In this document: one piece after another, positions 7,221 to 16,148 of the stretch
Position numbering within the stretch: the stretch's first letter is position 1
How the letters are laid out: each line of letters starts with the position of its first letter
Notes under the pieces: model-generated
Databases searched by the model: none
What the model was told of the DNA's origin: nothing
What the model saw: only the letters and a program-made list of their open reading frames with translations
DNA from: Streptomyces sp. AV19
GTDB taxonomy: Bacteria > Actinomycetota > Actinomycetes > Streptomycetales > Streptomycetaceae
Assembly: GCF_015999245.1 (NCBI RefSeq)
Contig: NZ_JAEAMR010000005.1
Coordinates: 1 to 64,000, forward strand
DNA length: 64,000 bases
Direction: 5' to 3'
Translations under genes and position numbers: made by a program

Positions 7221-8669
7221 TCAGCGGGCCGGGCCGGGGACGCGGGCGGGCAGCGCGTCCGCGAGGTCCTGGAGACGCTCACCGGCCCCCGGCGCCCCGT
7301 CGGCCAGCGCGGCCGCCGCGCGGAACAGACCGCCGAGGGGCCCCGCCGTGGCGTAGACGACGACGTCCGCCGCGTCCCGGTCCGGCAGCGTCCCGGGGAG
7401 CGTGGCCAGGCCCAGCACGCCGAGCGCCGCCGCGGTGCCGCCGGACCCGGCCAGGGTGCGGCGGGTCTCGCCGGCGGTGGTGGCCAGGACGCCGTCGGCG
7501 GCGAGGACCGCGCGCAGCAACTCCGCCCCGGGGCCGGGAGCCCCCTCCGGGGCGGCGGGGTGCCGCGCGAGGGCATCGAGGTGACGGCGGGTCAGCGCGC
7601 CGCCGGCCTCGGCGACGACCTCGGCGGCCACGTACTGGCCCCGGGCCAGCGCGGCGGCCCAGTGGACCAGGCGCCGGGCGAGGACCTCCGTCGGCCGCCG
7701 GTCCGCCGCCTCCCGCCGCAGCCGCCGGACGGTGGCGTCGCCGGTGTCGCCCTCGGCCGCCGGCGGCAGCTCCTCCCCCGCCTCCCAGGTGACGGATACG
7801 AAAGTGTGCGCCTCCCCGTAATTGGTGACGTCGACGTCCACCTGGGCCACGGCGAAGGGCGGGTGGCCGGACATCTCGGCCCGGACCAGGCACCGGTCCG
7901 GCGCGGCGGGCACCTCGCCGTCGCGGGCCGTCGGCACCCAGCCGGAGAGCTGCATGTCTCCGTCGGAACCGTATGGGCGGAGCTCCGCACCGGTCAGCTC
8001 GACCGGGATCGGCCAGCGGCCGAAGAACAGGCGCGCGACGCTCGGCGTCATGACGTCCTCTCTGTCTCGTCCGGGCCGAGGGTGCACGGACGGCCGGTGC
8101 CCCCCGGCCGCGGGCATAGGTGATCGGCGGTGTGCGGGGGTGCTCAGACGGTCGGTCAGCCACCCGGGCAGGTCCAGGACCGGGGCGTCGCGGACGACGG
8201 TGTACCGGAGGCCGTTGACGACGGAGCCGGGACCGATGAGATATCCGCCGGTGCGACGGCCCGGCCCGCGGGTGTCGATCCCGGGACCGAGGCCGGCCCG
8301 TCCGCCCGACGTGCTGCCGATGATCCGCCCAGCGGGGGCCCGGAAATAGAGGTGACGGCCCCCCGGGGTCCGCACCGTCAGGGTGGCGGGGACCGGGTGG
8401 CCGCCGACGGCGCACAGGGCCGCGAAGGACGCGATACCCTCCGGGCCGTCCAGGTCGAGGCCGACCACGTCGGAGGCCCGACACCCCACGCCGATGTTGT
8501 GGCCCGGAGGCCACGATTCGCGTACGCGGGCGGCATCGTGCAGGCACCGGCCGTGCCACCCCGGACCGGCGGGACGCCGGCCGCCGGGCGGCAGCGGGAA
8601 GACCGCGACCCGGTACCGCTCGACGAGCGCGGCCACCGCGCCCGGAGTCGGGCCCGCCTCAGCACACAC
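7221..8669 (-). CDS. Primase-polymerase (PrimPol/AEP) domain protein, possibly a fusion
   Basis: 482 residues from GTG 8669, inside the end of the preceding gene. Residues about 1-200 match the bifunctional primase/polymerase N-terminal domain: GLDLDGPEG supplies the metal-binding Asp-x-Asp, TPGGRHLYF the conserved His, and GGYLIGPGS the typical later strand. The remaining 276 residues start at an internal ATG (8051) preceded by AGAGAGGAC. No stop separates the two parts. The C-terminal half (VARLFFGRWPIPVELTGAEL, then a helical repeat region) is unrelated to known helicase partners and unassigned. Either one protein, or a second protein started internally, or both, may be made. DNA synthesis or priming for element replication is inferred. 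Confidence 0.65.
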   Translation of the reverse strand: MCAEAGPTPGAVAALVERYRVAVFPLPPGGRRPAGPGWHGRCLHDAARVRESWPPGHNIGVGCRASDVVGLDLDGPEGIASFAALCAVGGHPVPATLTVRTPGGRHLYFRAPAGRIIGSTSGGRAGLGPGIDTRGPGRRTGGYLIGPGSVVNGLRYTVVRDAPVLDLPGWLTDRLSTPAHRRSPMPAAGGHRPSVHPRPGRDREDVMTPSVARLFFGRWPIPVELTGAELRPYGSDGDMQLSGWVPTARDGEVPAAPDRCLVRAEMSGHPPFAVAQVDVDVTNYGEAHTFVSVTWEAGEELPPAAEGDTGDATVRRLRREAADRRPTEVLARRLVHWAAALARGQYVAAEVVAEAGGALTRRHLDALARHPAAPEGAPGPGAELLRAVLAADGVLATTAGETRRTLAGSGGTAAALGVLGLATLPGTLPDRDAADVVVYATAGPLGGLFRAAAALADGAPGAGERLQDLADALPARVPGPAR

Positions 8670-9075
8670 AGTGGTACTCGTGGTCGGCGCCGCAGTCGCA
8701 GCAGTGGAAGCCGGAGCCGTACCAGCCGCACTCGCACTCGTACTCGCGGACCTCACCGGTGGCGGCGTCCATCTCCTCCTGGTACTCGCTGTGGCGCCAG
8801 CCAGAGCACTGGTCGTTGTAGCAGCCGCAGCCGGGGCACTCGGGACAGACCATGCTGTTCGTCCAGCCGCAGGTCTCGCACAGCAACTGATTGCCGGGGT
8901 CCTCAAGGATCGCGACAGCGGCGTCCACCGTGCGCACGTCCCGGTCCTGAGCCATCACCTCTTGGATCCGGTCCCGCTCGGGGTGGTCCAGGATCGCGAC
9001 GGCCACATGGTGCTTGATCCCGAGCTCTTCCTTGAGGGCCGCCAGGTCCTCCTTGCGCGCGTGCTGCCTCGGCAT
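8659..9075 (-). CDS. Cys-rich zinc-ribbon protein
   Basis: 138 residues from ATG 9075. The N-terminal half is helical and charged (ARKEDLAALKEELGIKHHVAVAILDH). The C-terminal 65 residues hold over a dozen Cys in CxxC, CPECPGCGC and CCDCG patterns, plus His and Trp, so two or three zinc sites are likely. The end overlaps the start of the PrimPol gene in an out-of-frame TGTGTGTGC run, so the two genes are coupled. It may be a nucleic-acid-binding partner of the polymerase. The family is not recognised. Upstream (9076-9480) I see no gene, only a possible minus-strand TACAGT -10 box near 9255. Confidence 0.6.
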   Translation of the reverse strand: MPRQHARKEDLAALKEELGIKHHVAVAILDHPERDRIQEVMAQDRDVRTVDAAVAILEDPGNQLLCETCGWTNSMVCPECPGCGCYNDQCSGWRHSEYQEEMDAATGEVREYECECGWYGSGFHCCDCGADHEYHCVC

Positions 9076-9480
9076 GTCGGCTCTTCCTGCGGGCGGCGGC
9101 GATCCCAGACTCACCGGCCCGCACGAGCGAGGCCAGAGGGTGACGGCGAAGACTTTGGTGACGGCTCGGCGCGAGGCACCTACGGCGGTGTCCGGTCTGG
9201 GCCGGATCCGTGCCGGGCCGCGAGCCGGGCCCACGGCCCACTGACCGCACGTCACACTGTAGCGCGCGGCGCGGCGGTGCCGGGGGCTTTCCGGCTGCGG
9301 GGGTGGACCGGATCTGAGCCGACTGTCGGCCCGTCCCCGAACGGGCCGTGCCGGGTCGCGGATCCCCCGGGGGTGCCTCAGCCGGCGGCGCGGTCGGTCG
9401 TGCGGCGCCACCGCGGACGGCGGGGGCGGGCGCCGTCCAGGACCGGGGTCCCGCCGGTATTGCTCCAGGATTGAACGCTA

Positions 9481-11086
9481 AGCTTGTTCTTTTTCTTCTG
9501 GTCTCGAACGGTGTCCCGAACACGGTCACTCACCTGGGCATTCGCCGGACATGAGGGCGGCCTTCGTCTGATCCTGTGCTCCGTCACGAGGAGAACCAGT
9601 CGAAGGCCGTTGTCATGAGTGTGGTGTGCCCGGATGCCCGGCGGGAAGCGTTCGCGGAAGCGTCACGCTTCCGGGCAGAGTTCTACGAGTGTCTGACCGC
9701 CCGGCGTGACGAAATATTCGAACTGGCCGACGCGCTGTTGTGCGTCGACGGGCCGGTCACCTCACCGGTGGACCTGACGATGGTGCCCGAGCACCGGCGT
9801 GGGCACGGCGCGTTGTACGGAGCTCTCAGCCGGGGCCGGATCGATGTCGGGAGACTGCGGACCTTGCTCGCCGGGCTGCCGTTGCCTCGGTTCGAGGGCG
9901 GGCGCCTGGTGCTGGCGGTCGACGTGTCGCCGTGGCTGCGCTCGGACGCGCCGTGCTCGGCAGACCGGCTGTTCTGCCACGTCTACGGCCGGGCGAAGTC
10001 CGCCTCCCAGTTCATCCCGGGCTGGCCGTACTCCTTCGTCGCCGTCCTCGAACCGGGAGCCACCTCGTGGACCTCGATCCTGGACGTGGTCCGGCTCGGA
10101 CCCGAAGACGATGCGACCGCCATCACCGCCACCCAACTCCGAGCCGTGGCCGAACGGCTCATCTCAGCCGGCCAGTGGCGGCCCGGCGACCCGGACATCA
10201 CGATCGTCATGGACGCGGGTTACGACGTCACCCGCCTGGCCTGGGTCCTGCGGGACCTTCCTGTCGAGCTGGTCGGGCGGATCCGCAGTGACCGGGTGAT
10301 GCGGCTGCCGAAGCCCTCGCTCAAGGAGTACGCCCTGGCCTACCCCCAGGGCGGCAGGCCACCGAAGCACGGCAAGGAGTTCCGCTTCGCCCAACCCGAA
10401 ACCTGGCCCGAGGCGGCGATCACCACCGTCACCGACACCACCAACTACGGCAAGGCCGAGACCCAGGCGTGGGACCGGGTCCATCCGAGGCTGACCCACC
10501 GCTCGGCCTGGCTGGAGCACGACGGTGAACTCCCCATTGTCGAGGGCACCTTGGTCCGGTTGAAGGTCGAGCACCTCTCCAAGGAACGCGAGGCCCCACC
10601 GGTCTGGCTGTGGTCCTCCAAGACCGGCGCTACCCCGGCAGACGTGGATCTGTGGTGGCAGGTATTCCTCAGGAGATTCGATCTTGAGCACACCTTCAGG
10701 TTCACAAAGCAGACGCTCGGCTGGACCACCCCGAAGGTCCGTACCCCCGAGGCCGCGGACCGCTGGACGTGGCTCGTGGTCGTCGCCCACACCCAGCTCC
10801 GCCTCGCCCGACCGCTGGCCGCCGACCTCCGCCGGCCCTGGGAGAAGCCGACCAAGCCCGAACGCCTCACCCCGGCCCGGGTCCGCCGGGGGTTCAGGAA
10901 CATCCGAGCCCACCTGCTCTGTCCGGCCCGTGTTCCTCAACCACGCGGCACCGGCCCCGGGCGCCCGCCCGGCACCAAGAACAAGCACCGGGCACCCCGC
11001 TACGACGTCGGCAAAACCGTCAAACGCCCCGAGACCCTCAAGGCCATCGGCAGACCCGGCCGATCTTGGTAGAAAAAGAACAAGCT
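9481..11086 (+). mobile_element. Insertion sequence with 16-base terminal inverted repeats
   Basis: AGCTTGTTCTTTTTCT at 9481-9496 is exactly complemented at 11071-11086. These ends bracket one transposase gene, giving an element of about 1606 bases. The flanks (GCTA on the left, CAGG on the right) do not form a matching target duplication. The right end lies inside a Tn3-family transposase gene, while the left flank holds no continuation of that gene. This implies a deletion or rearrangement next to the element after insertion. Confidence 0.85.
9615..11072 (+). CDS. IS transposase (IS701/NF041680-like DDE)
   Basis: 485 residues from ATG 9615; GTG 9576 is an alternative 13 codons upstream. 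RNase-H-like DDE residues are plausible in LVLAVDVSPWLR (first Asp), ITIVMDAGYD (second Asp) and RRFDLEHTFRF (Glu). The final block FDLEHTFRFTKQTLGWTTPKVR is typical of IS701-like Streptomyces transposases. It fills the insertion sequence and runs to within 15 bases of the right inverted repeat. It appears intact, so the element may still be mobile. Confidence 0.85.
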   Translation: MSVVCPDARREAFAEASRFRAEFYECLTARRDEIFELADALLCVDGPVTSPVDLTMVPEHRRGHGALYGALSRGRIDVGRLRTLLAGLPLPRFEGGRLVLAVDVSPWLRSDAPCSADRLFCHVYGRAKSASQFIPGWPYSFVAVLEPGATSWTSILDVVRLGPEDDATAITATQLRAVAERLISAGQWRPGDPDITIVMDAGYDVTRLAWVLRDLPVELVGRIRSDRVMRLPKPSLKEYALAYPQGGRPPKHGKEFRFAQPETWPEAAITTVTDTTNYGKAETQAWDRVHPRLTHRSAWLEHDGELPIVEGTLVRLKVEHLSKEREAPPVWLWSSKTGATPADVDLWWQVFLRRFDLEHTFRFTKQTLGWTTPKVRTPEAADRWTWLVVVAHTQLRLARPLAADLRRPWEKPTKPERLTPARVRRGFRNIRAHLLCPARVPQPRGTGPGRPPGTKNKHRAPRYDVGKTVKRPETLKAIGRPGRSW

Positions 11087-12883
11087 CAGGATGTCGATGA
11101 GGGCGACGGTGCCCCACTTCTTGCGGATCGCCTTCTTCAGCCGGCGGAGGTTCTTCGGCTCCTTCTGCGGCTCCGGCTCGGTGAACTTGATCGCCCCGCT
11201 CTTGCGCTTGCCGTCGATGGTCACCCACGGCAGCTTCGGCAGGGCCGCATCCAGGGCGGACAGGGCCTGGCGCATCTCGTGCTTGAGCTGGGCGGTGAAG
11301 ACCTTGCCGTCGCGGGGCTTGTTGAGCTTCTCGTAGTACTCCGCGCGCCGGGTCTCGAAGTCGGTGGGCAGGTCCTCGTCGGGGTTGCGCCATTTGTCGG
11401 CGCCGACGACCCAGATCTCCTTGCAGCGCAGGCGGTCGCGCAGGGCCTGGAAGACGCACGCCTCGTACACCGTGCGCACGACGCGCTGGGGGCCCTTGGC
11501 GGGGGTGTGGACGGCGAACTCCCTCCAGTCCTTGCGTACGACGCCGTCGAGGGGGATGTCCGCGCCGATGGGCAGGTAGGTGGTGGAGGCGTCCTTGTGC
11601 TCCTCGATGAGCTTCAGCGCCTTGATGACGGGCTTGTGCGTGTCGTTGGAGGAGCGGAACTGAAGCACGCCGAGGAGCTTCATCAGCCCGCGCCGGTAGT
11701 GGTTGCTGTAGGAGGACTTGAACACCTCGCGCTTGGAGCGGGCGAAGGCCGCGTTGGTGGCCTTCATCTCGGCGACCAGGTCCTTGAGGGTCTTCTCCCC
11801 GCCGGCGGCCGGGAAGACCACCTCGCGTACGGAGCCGTCCGGGGCGCCCAGAGAGGCGGTGGCGATCTTTCCCAGCAGCCCGGCCTTGCCGCGCACGCGG
11901 GTGAACTCGGCGACGAATGCCTCGGTCACCTTCTTCTCCGCGCGCGCGTTGATGCGGTGCACGGTGGAGTTCAGCAGCTCTACCAGGGTGTCGGTGATCT
12001 CGCGCTGCCGCTGGAAGAGCAGCGCGGCCAGCAGTACCTGCCGCACCGCGGGGGTAAAGCGCCGCAGGTGGCTGGGCGAGGAGGCTGACGCGCGGGCCCG
12101 CCAGGCGCTCACCACCTGTACGCCGATCCCGGCGAACGCCTTCTCCGGGACAGCCACGGCGCGGACCTGCAAGAGCTTGGCGATCTCGTCCAGCAGCGAG
12201 GCGAGGCTGACGTTGCCCGGGTGGGCCTTGATCTGCGCGAGCACCGCCTCCACCGGGTCGTCCTCGTCCTGGTCCTCGTCGGTCTCGGCGAGGTCGTCCT
12301 CCGCCGCTTCTGCTCCAGGCAGGCCGGTGAAAACGAGCGCGTCCAAGCGGCGCGGGCAGCCTTCAGCCTCGGCCAGGTGGGCGGCGACCTCGGCGATGGC
12401 CCGCTCGTCGGCCTGGTGCAGCGCGGAGCGGACGATCGCGGCGGCCTGGTCGGGGGTGGGCGGCTCGATCAGCTTTTCGCGCATCTGCCGGTACAGCTCG
12501 GCCCGGACCTGCTCAGGCCGGCGCTCGTCGTGCCAGATCTCGTCGACCAGGGCAGAGGCGAGCTTGATCTGGTCGGTGACCGAGCACTCGTGCCAGCCGG
12601 TCAGCTCCCGGATCTCGGTGCGGTGCCGCTTGGCCGTACGCGAGGTGAAGTCGTACAGCGCCATGTCGGCCGCCGGGATGCCGACCTGGTTGGCCACGTG
12701 GGCGACCGCGTCCGCGGGCAGCTCGATGCGGGTCTTGGGAAAGCGGCCCCGGAAGGGCAGGAACTTCAGCTGGACGGCGAAGCCCAGGCGGGTGGCCCCG
12801 CTCTTGTTCCGCAGCCAGTCCAGCTCGTCGCCGATCAGCGTGAAGTGCTCGACCACCGCGTCCAGCCCAAGATCCCGCCCCAC
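11087..12883 (-). pseudogene. tnpA: Tn3-family transposase, C-terminus lost
   Basis: 599 codons from GTG 12883; the open frame extends to 13000. The N-terminal DUF4158-like domain reads DELDWLRNKSGATRLGFAVQLKFLPF and continues with LTGWHECS. The central region and the start of the Tn3 DDE domain (IKALKLIEEHKDASTTYL, then WGTVALIDIL) follow. Tn3 transposases are close to 950-1000 residues; this one stops where the insertion sequence begins, before the last catalytic residues. The missing part is not on the other side of the insertion sequence. The copy should be inactive. I could not identify its terminal repeats, and the resolvase at 20385 may or may not come from the same transposon. Confidence 0.85.
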
Positions 12884-12960
12884 CGGGCCCGCCCCTCTCC
12901 GTGCCGTCCGCCGCACCCGGAGCCGGCGGCACGTTGCCGTCGGCGTGCCGTGTGCGGCGT

Positions 12961-13440
12961 TCACTCGTTCAGCCCAACGAGGTGATCCACTTCCGGGCAA
13001 CGGGCGGACATGATCAGAGATGAAGGGGGCCTTCTTCCGGGTCGTGACCGGCCGTCCCCTACTCGGCGAGCGTGTCCGTGCTGGTCAGGGGGCCGACGGC
13101 GCTCTGTACCGGCGAGTTCGGTGTAACGCCTTCGCGGAGGGGCTTCCCCGGACCGGCGCGCGCGGTGTGCCGCGACGCGGCAGGCCGGCCGGTCGAAGAT
13201 GGCGTCGCGGCGGTGTCCGCGGCCTGGCAGAAAGCGGCGGCCGCACACGGGGCAGCGCACGGCGATCGAGTCCGGGCCGTTGAGGATCATGTGCAACCCG
13301 ATCGCAGCTCCCGCGCCCCACCGGCGCCGGTCACGTCGCGCCCGTCCCGCACATGAGGGGCCGCAGTACACCGCGTCCGCGCGGGCTGCCGCCCGGATCG
13401 GTTCCCGGCACCACCGGCACCGGCGCACTCGACCGGCCAT
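12961..13440 (-). CDS. Zinc-finger-like protein at end of glycosyltransferase operon
   Basis: 159 residues from ATG 13440, four bases after the stop of the kinase gene, so probably the last gene of that operon. CRWC...YCGPSCAGRARRDRRRW and CPVCGRRF form two Cys clusters surrounded by Arg, suggesting a small nucleic-acid-binding zinc protein. The last 40 residues are low-complexity and may be read-through into transposon-derived sequence. No family is assigned. Confidence 0.5.
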   Translation of the reverse strand: MAGRVRRCRWCREPIRAAARADAVYCGPSCAGRARRDRRRWGAGAAIGLHMILNGPDSIAVRCPVCGRRFLPGRGHRRDAIFDRPACRVAAHRARRSGEAPPRRRYTELAGTERRRPPDQHGHARRVGDGRSRPGRRPPSSLIMSARCPEVDHLVGLNE

Positions 13441-13444
13441 GTCC

Positions 13445-13999
13445 TCAGCGTACGCCGGGCTGCCGGTCCCGCTCGGTGTCCAGGACGGCGGCGCAGGTCT
13501 GGGCCGGGTCGCCGGTGTAGGTGATCGCCTGCTCGTGGGGGGCCGGGGGCTCGAAGCGGGCGAAGAAGTCGTCCAGCGCCTCGGGGCTGACTATGAGCGC
13601 GTTGGCGTCCTCACGCCGGTTGCGGTCGGCCAGGCGCCGCAGGAGCTCGTCCCGGTCGACCGGCAGGTAGACAAGCCGCCACCGACCGCCGACGGCCTCG
13701 ACGAGCTTCTTCCAGGCGTCGCGGTCCGCCTGGAGCCACAGGCCGTGGTCCAGGACGACGTCGTCCCCGGCCGCCAGGTGCTCGGCGAGCTGTTGGCGGA
13801 TCGCGTCGACGACGGGGCGTTCGCGCTCGAAGTAGGTGTCCTCGGGGTAGTCGACGCCGTAGCGGCCGTGGAGGCGATGGACCTCCTCGTCCACGGACAA
13901 CCGGACCATCCCCCGGTCGGCGAGCGCCTGGGCGAGGGAGGTCTTGCCGGAGCCGGTGATGCCCACCAGCAGCACCGCCACCGGCTCGCGCGCGATCAC
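13445..13999 (-). CDS. P-loop kinase (AAA_33 / zeta-like)
   Basis: 184 residues from GTG 13999, with GGGGAGAGG upstream; GTG 14005 is too close to that site. Walker A is GITGSGKTS at about residues 12-20. SVDEEVHRLHG carries the conserved Asp seen in polynucleotide-, chloramphenicol- and zeta-type kinases. VVLDHGLW is the Walker B-like strand, and RRLADRNRRE forms the Arg lid. Members phosphorylate small molecules, sugars or nucleic acid ends. The gene lies 56 bases after a glycosyltransferase in the same direction. Its substrate is unknown; a role in the same pathway as the transferases is inferred. Confidence 0.75.
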   Translation of the reverse strand: MIAREPVAVLLVGITGSGKTSLAQALADRGMVRLSVDEEVHRLHGRYGVDYPEDTYFERERPVVDAIRQQLAEHLAAGDDVVLDHGLWLQADRDAWKKLVEAVGGRWRLVYLPVDRDELLRRLADRNRREDANALIVSPEALDDFFARFEPPAPHEQAITYTGDPAQTCAAVLDTERDRQPGVR

Positions 14000-14055
14000 G
14001 TCCACCTCTCCCCTCTCAGCCGGGCCTGGCCTCCATTCTCGCCGACCAGGGCCGC

Positions 14056-14922
14056 CTACCGGCGGGTGTTCGCGGCAGGTGGGCGCCAGCGGGTGACGAT
14101 GGTCCGGGCCTCGTCCGCCCACCCGGCCGGCAGGCCGTCGAGGGTGACGCGGCGGAAGCCGAGGCGGGGGTCGGCGACGTCGATCCGGCCGTGGTGCCGG
14201 TCGATGTGCTCCAGCAGGCGCCCGGCCTCGTCCCGTACGGCCGGGGTGTGCTCGGCCCAGGCGCCGGAGGTGAAGTTCTCCACCCTGCGCCGCAGGTCGT
14301 CCAGGACGCCCGCGCGCCACTTGAAGTGGTGCACGCAGGCGAGGGTGTCGGGGTCGGGCTTGTGGCCGGGGGCCCGGTGGTTGCCGGAGGCCACGGCGGT
14401 GCCGGACCGTGCGAGGACGATCTTGCGGGGGTCGCCGTGCAGGAGCCGGTGGGTGAGGTGTCCGCCGAGCGGGAACGCACGGTCCAGCCCGGTCACCGGC
14501 CGCCAGTGGGCCAGGCGCCCGTCGGGGGCGACGCGGTCGAGCATCAGCCCGCCCACCACCGGCCGCCCCGCCGTCTCCGCCGCGGCGATCACCTCCGTGA
14601 GTGGGGCGGGGTAGGTGTGGAGCTCGTCGGAGTCGGCGAGGAGGTGCCAGCCGGGCCCGGCCTGCTCGCGCAGGGTGTCGCGGAGGCCGGTGTTGGTGTG
14701 CTCGTGCCACGGACCGGTAGTGACCGTCGCCGGGGGGACGCCGAGCTCGTGGGCGGTCGCCAGCAGCTGGACCCGCCAGGCGGCGGGGACGTGGTCAGGG
14801 AAGTGGAAGGCGAGGCGGAAGTCGGTGATGCCGAGCGCGCGGTAGTGGGCGGTCCAGGCGGTCAGCAGGGCCGGTTCCACGGGGCCGATCACCGCGACCA
14901 ACACGGGCGGGGCGGGCGTCAT
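14056..14922 (-). CDS. Glycosyltransferase, GT-A fold (family 2 / Glyco_tranf_2_4-like)
   Basis: 288 residues from ATG 14922, whose ATGA overlaps the preceding stop. The opening PVLVAVIGPVEPALLTAWTAHYRALGI is the typical strand-and-helix start of these enzymes. LLADSDELHTYP holds the acidic metal-binding motif at about residue 100. Later KIVLARSGTAVASGNHRAPGH and CVHHFKWR match the family's C-terminal pattern. It would transfer a sugar from a nucleotide donor. There is no signal peptide or membrane span, so it acts in the cytoplasm. It is the fourth gene of a tightly overlapping glycosyltransferase operon. Confidence 0.75.
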   Translation of the reverse strand: MTPAPPVLVAVIGPVEPALLTAWTAHYRALGITDFRLAFHFPDHVPAAWRVQLLATAHELGVPPATVTTGPWHEHTNTGLRDTLREQAGPGWHLLADSDELHTYPAPLTEVIAAAETAGRPVVGGLMLDRVAPDGRLAHWRPVTGLDRAFPLGGHLTHRLLHGDPRKIVLARSGTAVASGNHRAPGHKPDPDTLACVHHFKWRAGVLDDLRRRVENFTSGAWAEHTPAVRDEAGRLLEHIDRHHGRIDVADPRLGFRRVTLDGLPAGWADEARTIVTRWRPPAANTRR

Positions 14923-16148
14923 CGCAGCTCCTCGATGAGGCGGGTGTAGGTGGTGGTGAGGAAGGCGGCCTGCTCGGCCGCCGTGGCCATGCCCACCGCG
15001 GCCGGGGCCTCCGGCCCGGGACGCTCGGGTGGCTCGGAGGCGAGGCTGTCGAGGGCCGCGGCGAGGGCGCTGGGGCCTCCGGCCGGGAACAGCCGGGCCC
15101 ACGGCTGCCCGGCGATCCTGCTGGTGAGGGCGGGGTCGTGGTCGGAGAGGATCAGGGGGACGCCGAGGCGGGCGGCGTCCATGACCAGCCCGGATTCCTT
15201 GCCGACCCCGGGGCGGCGGGTGACCAGGGCTGCGTCGGCGGCGGCGTAGACGAGGCGGAGGACCTGCTCGCCGACCGGGCCGGGCACCGTGTGCAGGCGG
15301 ACCTGCGGGAGCTGGTGCCAGCGGGCCAGCGTCTCCTCGTCGAGCGGGGTGCCGGTGACCACCAGGTGCAGCGGCCGGGTGAGCCGGGCGAGGGCGGCGT
15401 CGACGGTGGCGATGTCCTTGTAGGGCCACCAGCCGCCGACCAGGCACACCGCCGCCGCGTCGTCGGGGATGCCGAACGCGGTGCGGGCGCCGTCCCGCTC
15501 GGCCCCGGTGAGCCGGTGCCCATCGTCGACCGCGAAGGCCCGTACGGCCCCGGCCAGGCCGGGGAAGGCGCCGGCGAACTGGTCCCGGACGGCCTTCGTC
15601 GGGTACAGCGCGATCACCCGCCGCTCGCCGCGGCGGGCGAGCCGCCCGAGCAGCCGCACCGGCGCGTCCTCGGTGGTGATGGCCTCGTGGATGAATCGCA
15701 GGTGGGGTTGTCCGCCGAGGAGGGCGGTGGCGCCGTGCAGGGCCTCGCTCGCCGTGAGCACCACCACCGCCCCCGGCTCCCGGACCAGATGCCGGGCGGT
15801 CCGCAGGCACGCGGCCTCGGTCAGGCACCGGGCGATCAGCGTGACCTGGTGCGGGGATCGCCGCAGCGCGAGCGGCCACCGCCGGGAGGCGAACAGCCGC
15901 TGTCCGGCCGCTGAGACAGCGCTCGCCCACTGGGCGGCGGCCAGCAGCACCGCTGCAACCAGCCCCTGGGCGCCAGTGATGAGTCGGGCGCCAACCTGGC
16001 GGAGCGGAGCGGGGTCGGCGGCGCCGTACGGGGCGATGACCACGCTGCCGCCCCGTGCGGCGGCGAGCGCGGAGAGGGTGCGCGGGTGGTGCCCGCCGAG
16101 CCGGTGGGCACCCGGCTCGATGAGCACCAGCGGCTGCTGGCCGGTCAT
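14919..16148 (-). CDS. Glycosyltransferase, GT-B fold (GT4-like)
   Basis: 409 residues from ATG 16148, overlapping the upstream stop as ATGA; an upstream in-frame start would only extend into the previous gene. The N-terminal half (LIEPGAHRLGGHHPRTLSAL) is the acceptor domain. The C-terminal half shows CLVGGWWPYKDIATVDAAL, then VGKESGLVMDAARLGVPLIL, the usual donor-nucleotide-binding block of GT4 enzymes with its conserved Glu. A hydrophobic stretch in the first third could associate with the membrane. The acceptor is unknown. Confidence 0.75.
   Translation of the reverse strand: MTGQQPLVLIEPGAHRLGGHHPRTLSALAAARGGSVVIAPYGAADPAPLRQVGARLITGAQGLVAAVLLAAAQWASAVSAAGQRLFASRRWPLALRRSPHQVTLIARCLTEAACLRTARHLVREPGAVVVLTASEALHGATALLGGQPHLRFIHEAITTEDAPVRLLGRLARRGERRVIALYPTKAVRDQFAGAFPGLAGAVRAFAVDDGHRLTGAERDGARTAFGIPDDAAAVCLVGGWWPYKDIATVDAALARLTRPLHLVVTGTPLDEETLARWHQLPQVRLHTVPGPVGEQVLRLVYAAADAALVTRRPGVGKESGLVMDAARLGVPLILSDHDPALTSRIAGQPWARLFPAGGPSALAAALDSLASEPPERPGPEAPAAVGMATAAEQAAFLTTTYTRLIEELR

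Noticed and set aside
10164-11459. 431-residue minus-strand open frame across the insertion sequence
   Set aside because: It mixes antisense of the IS transposase with an out-of-frame reading of the Tn3 transposase.
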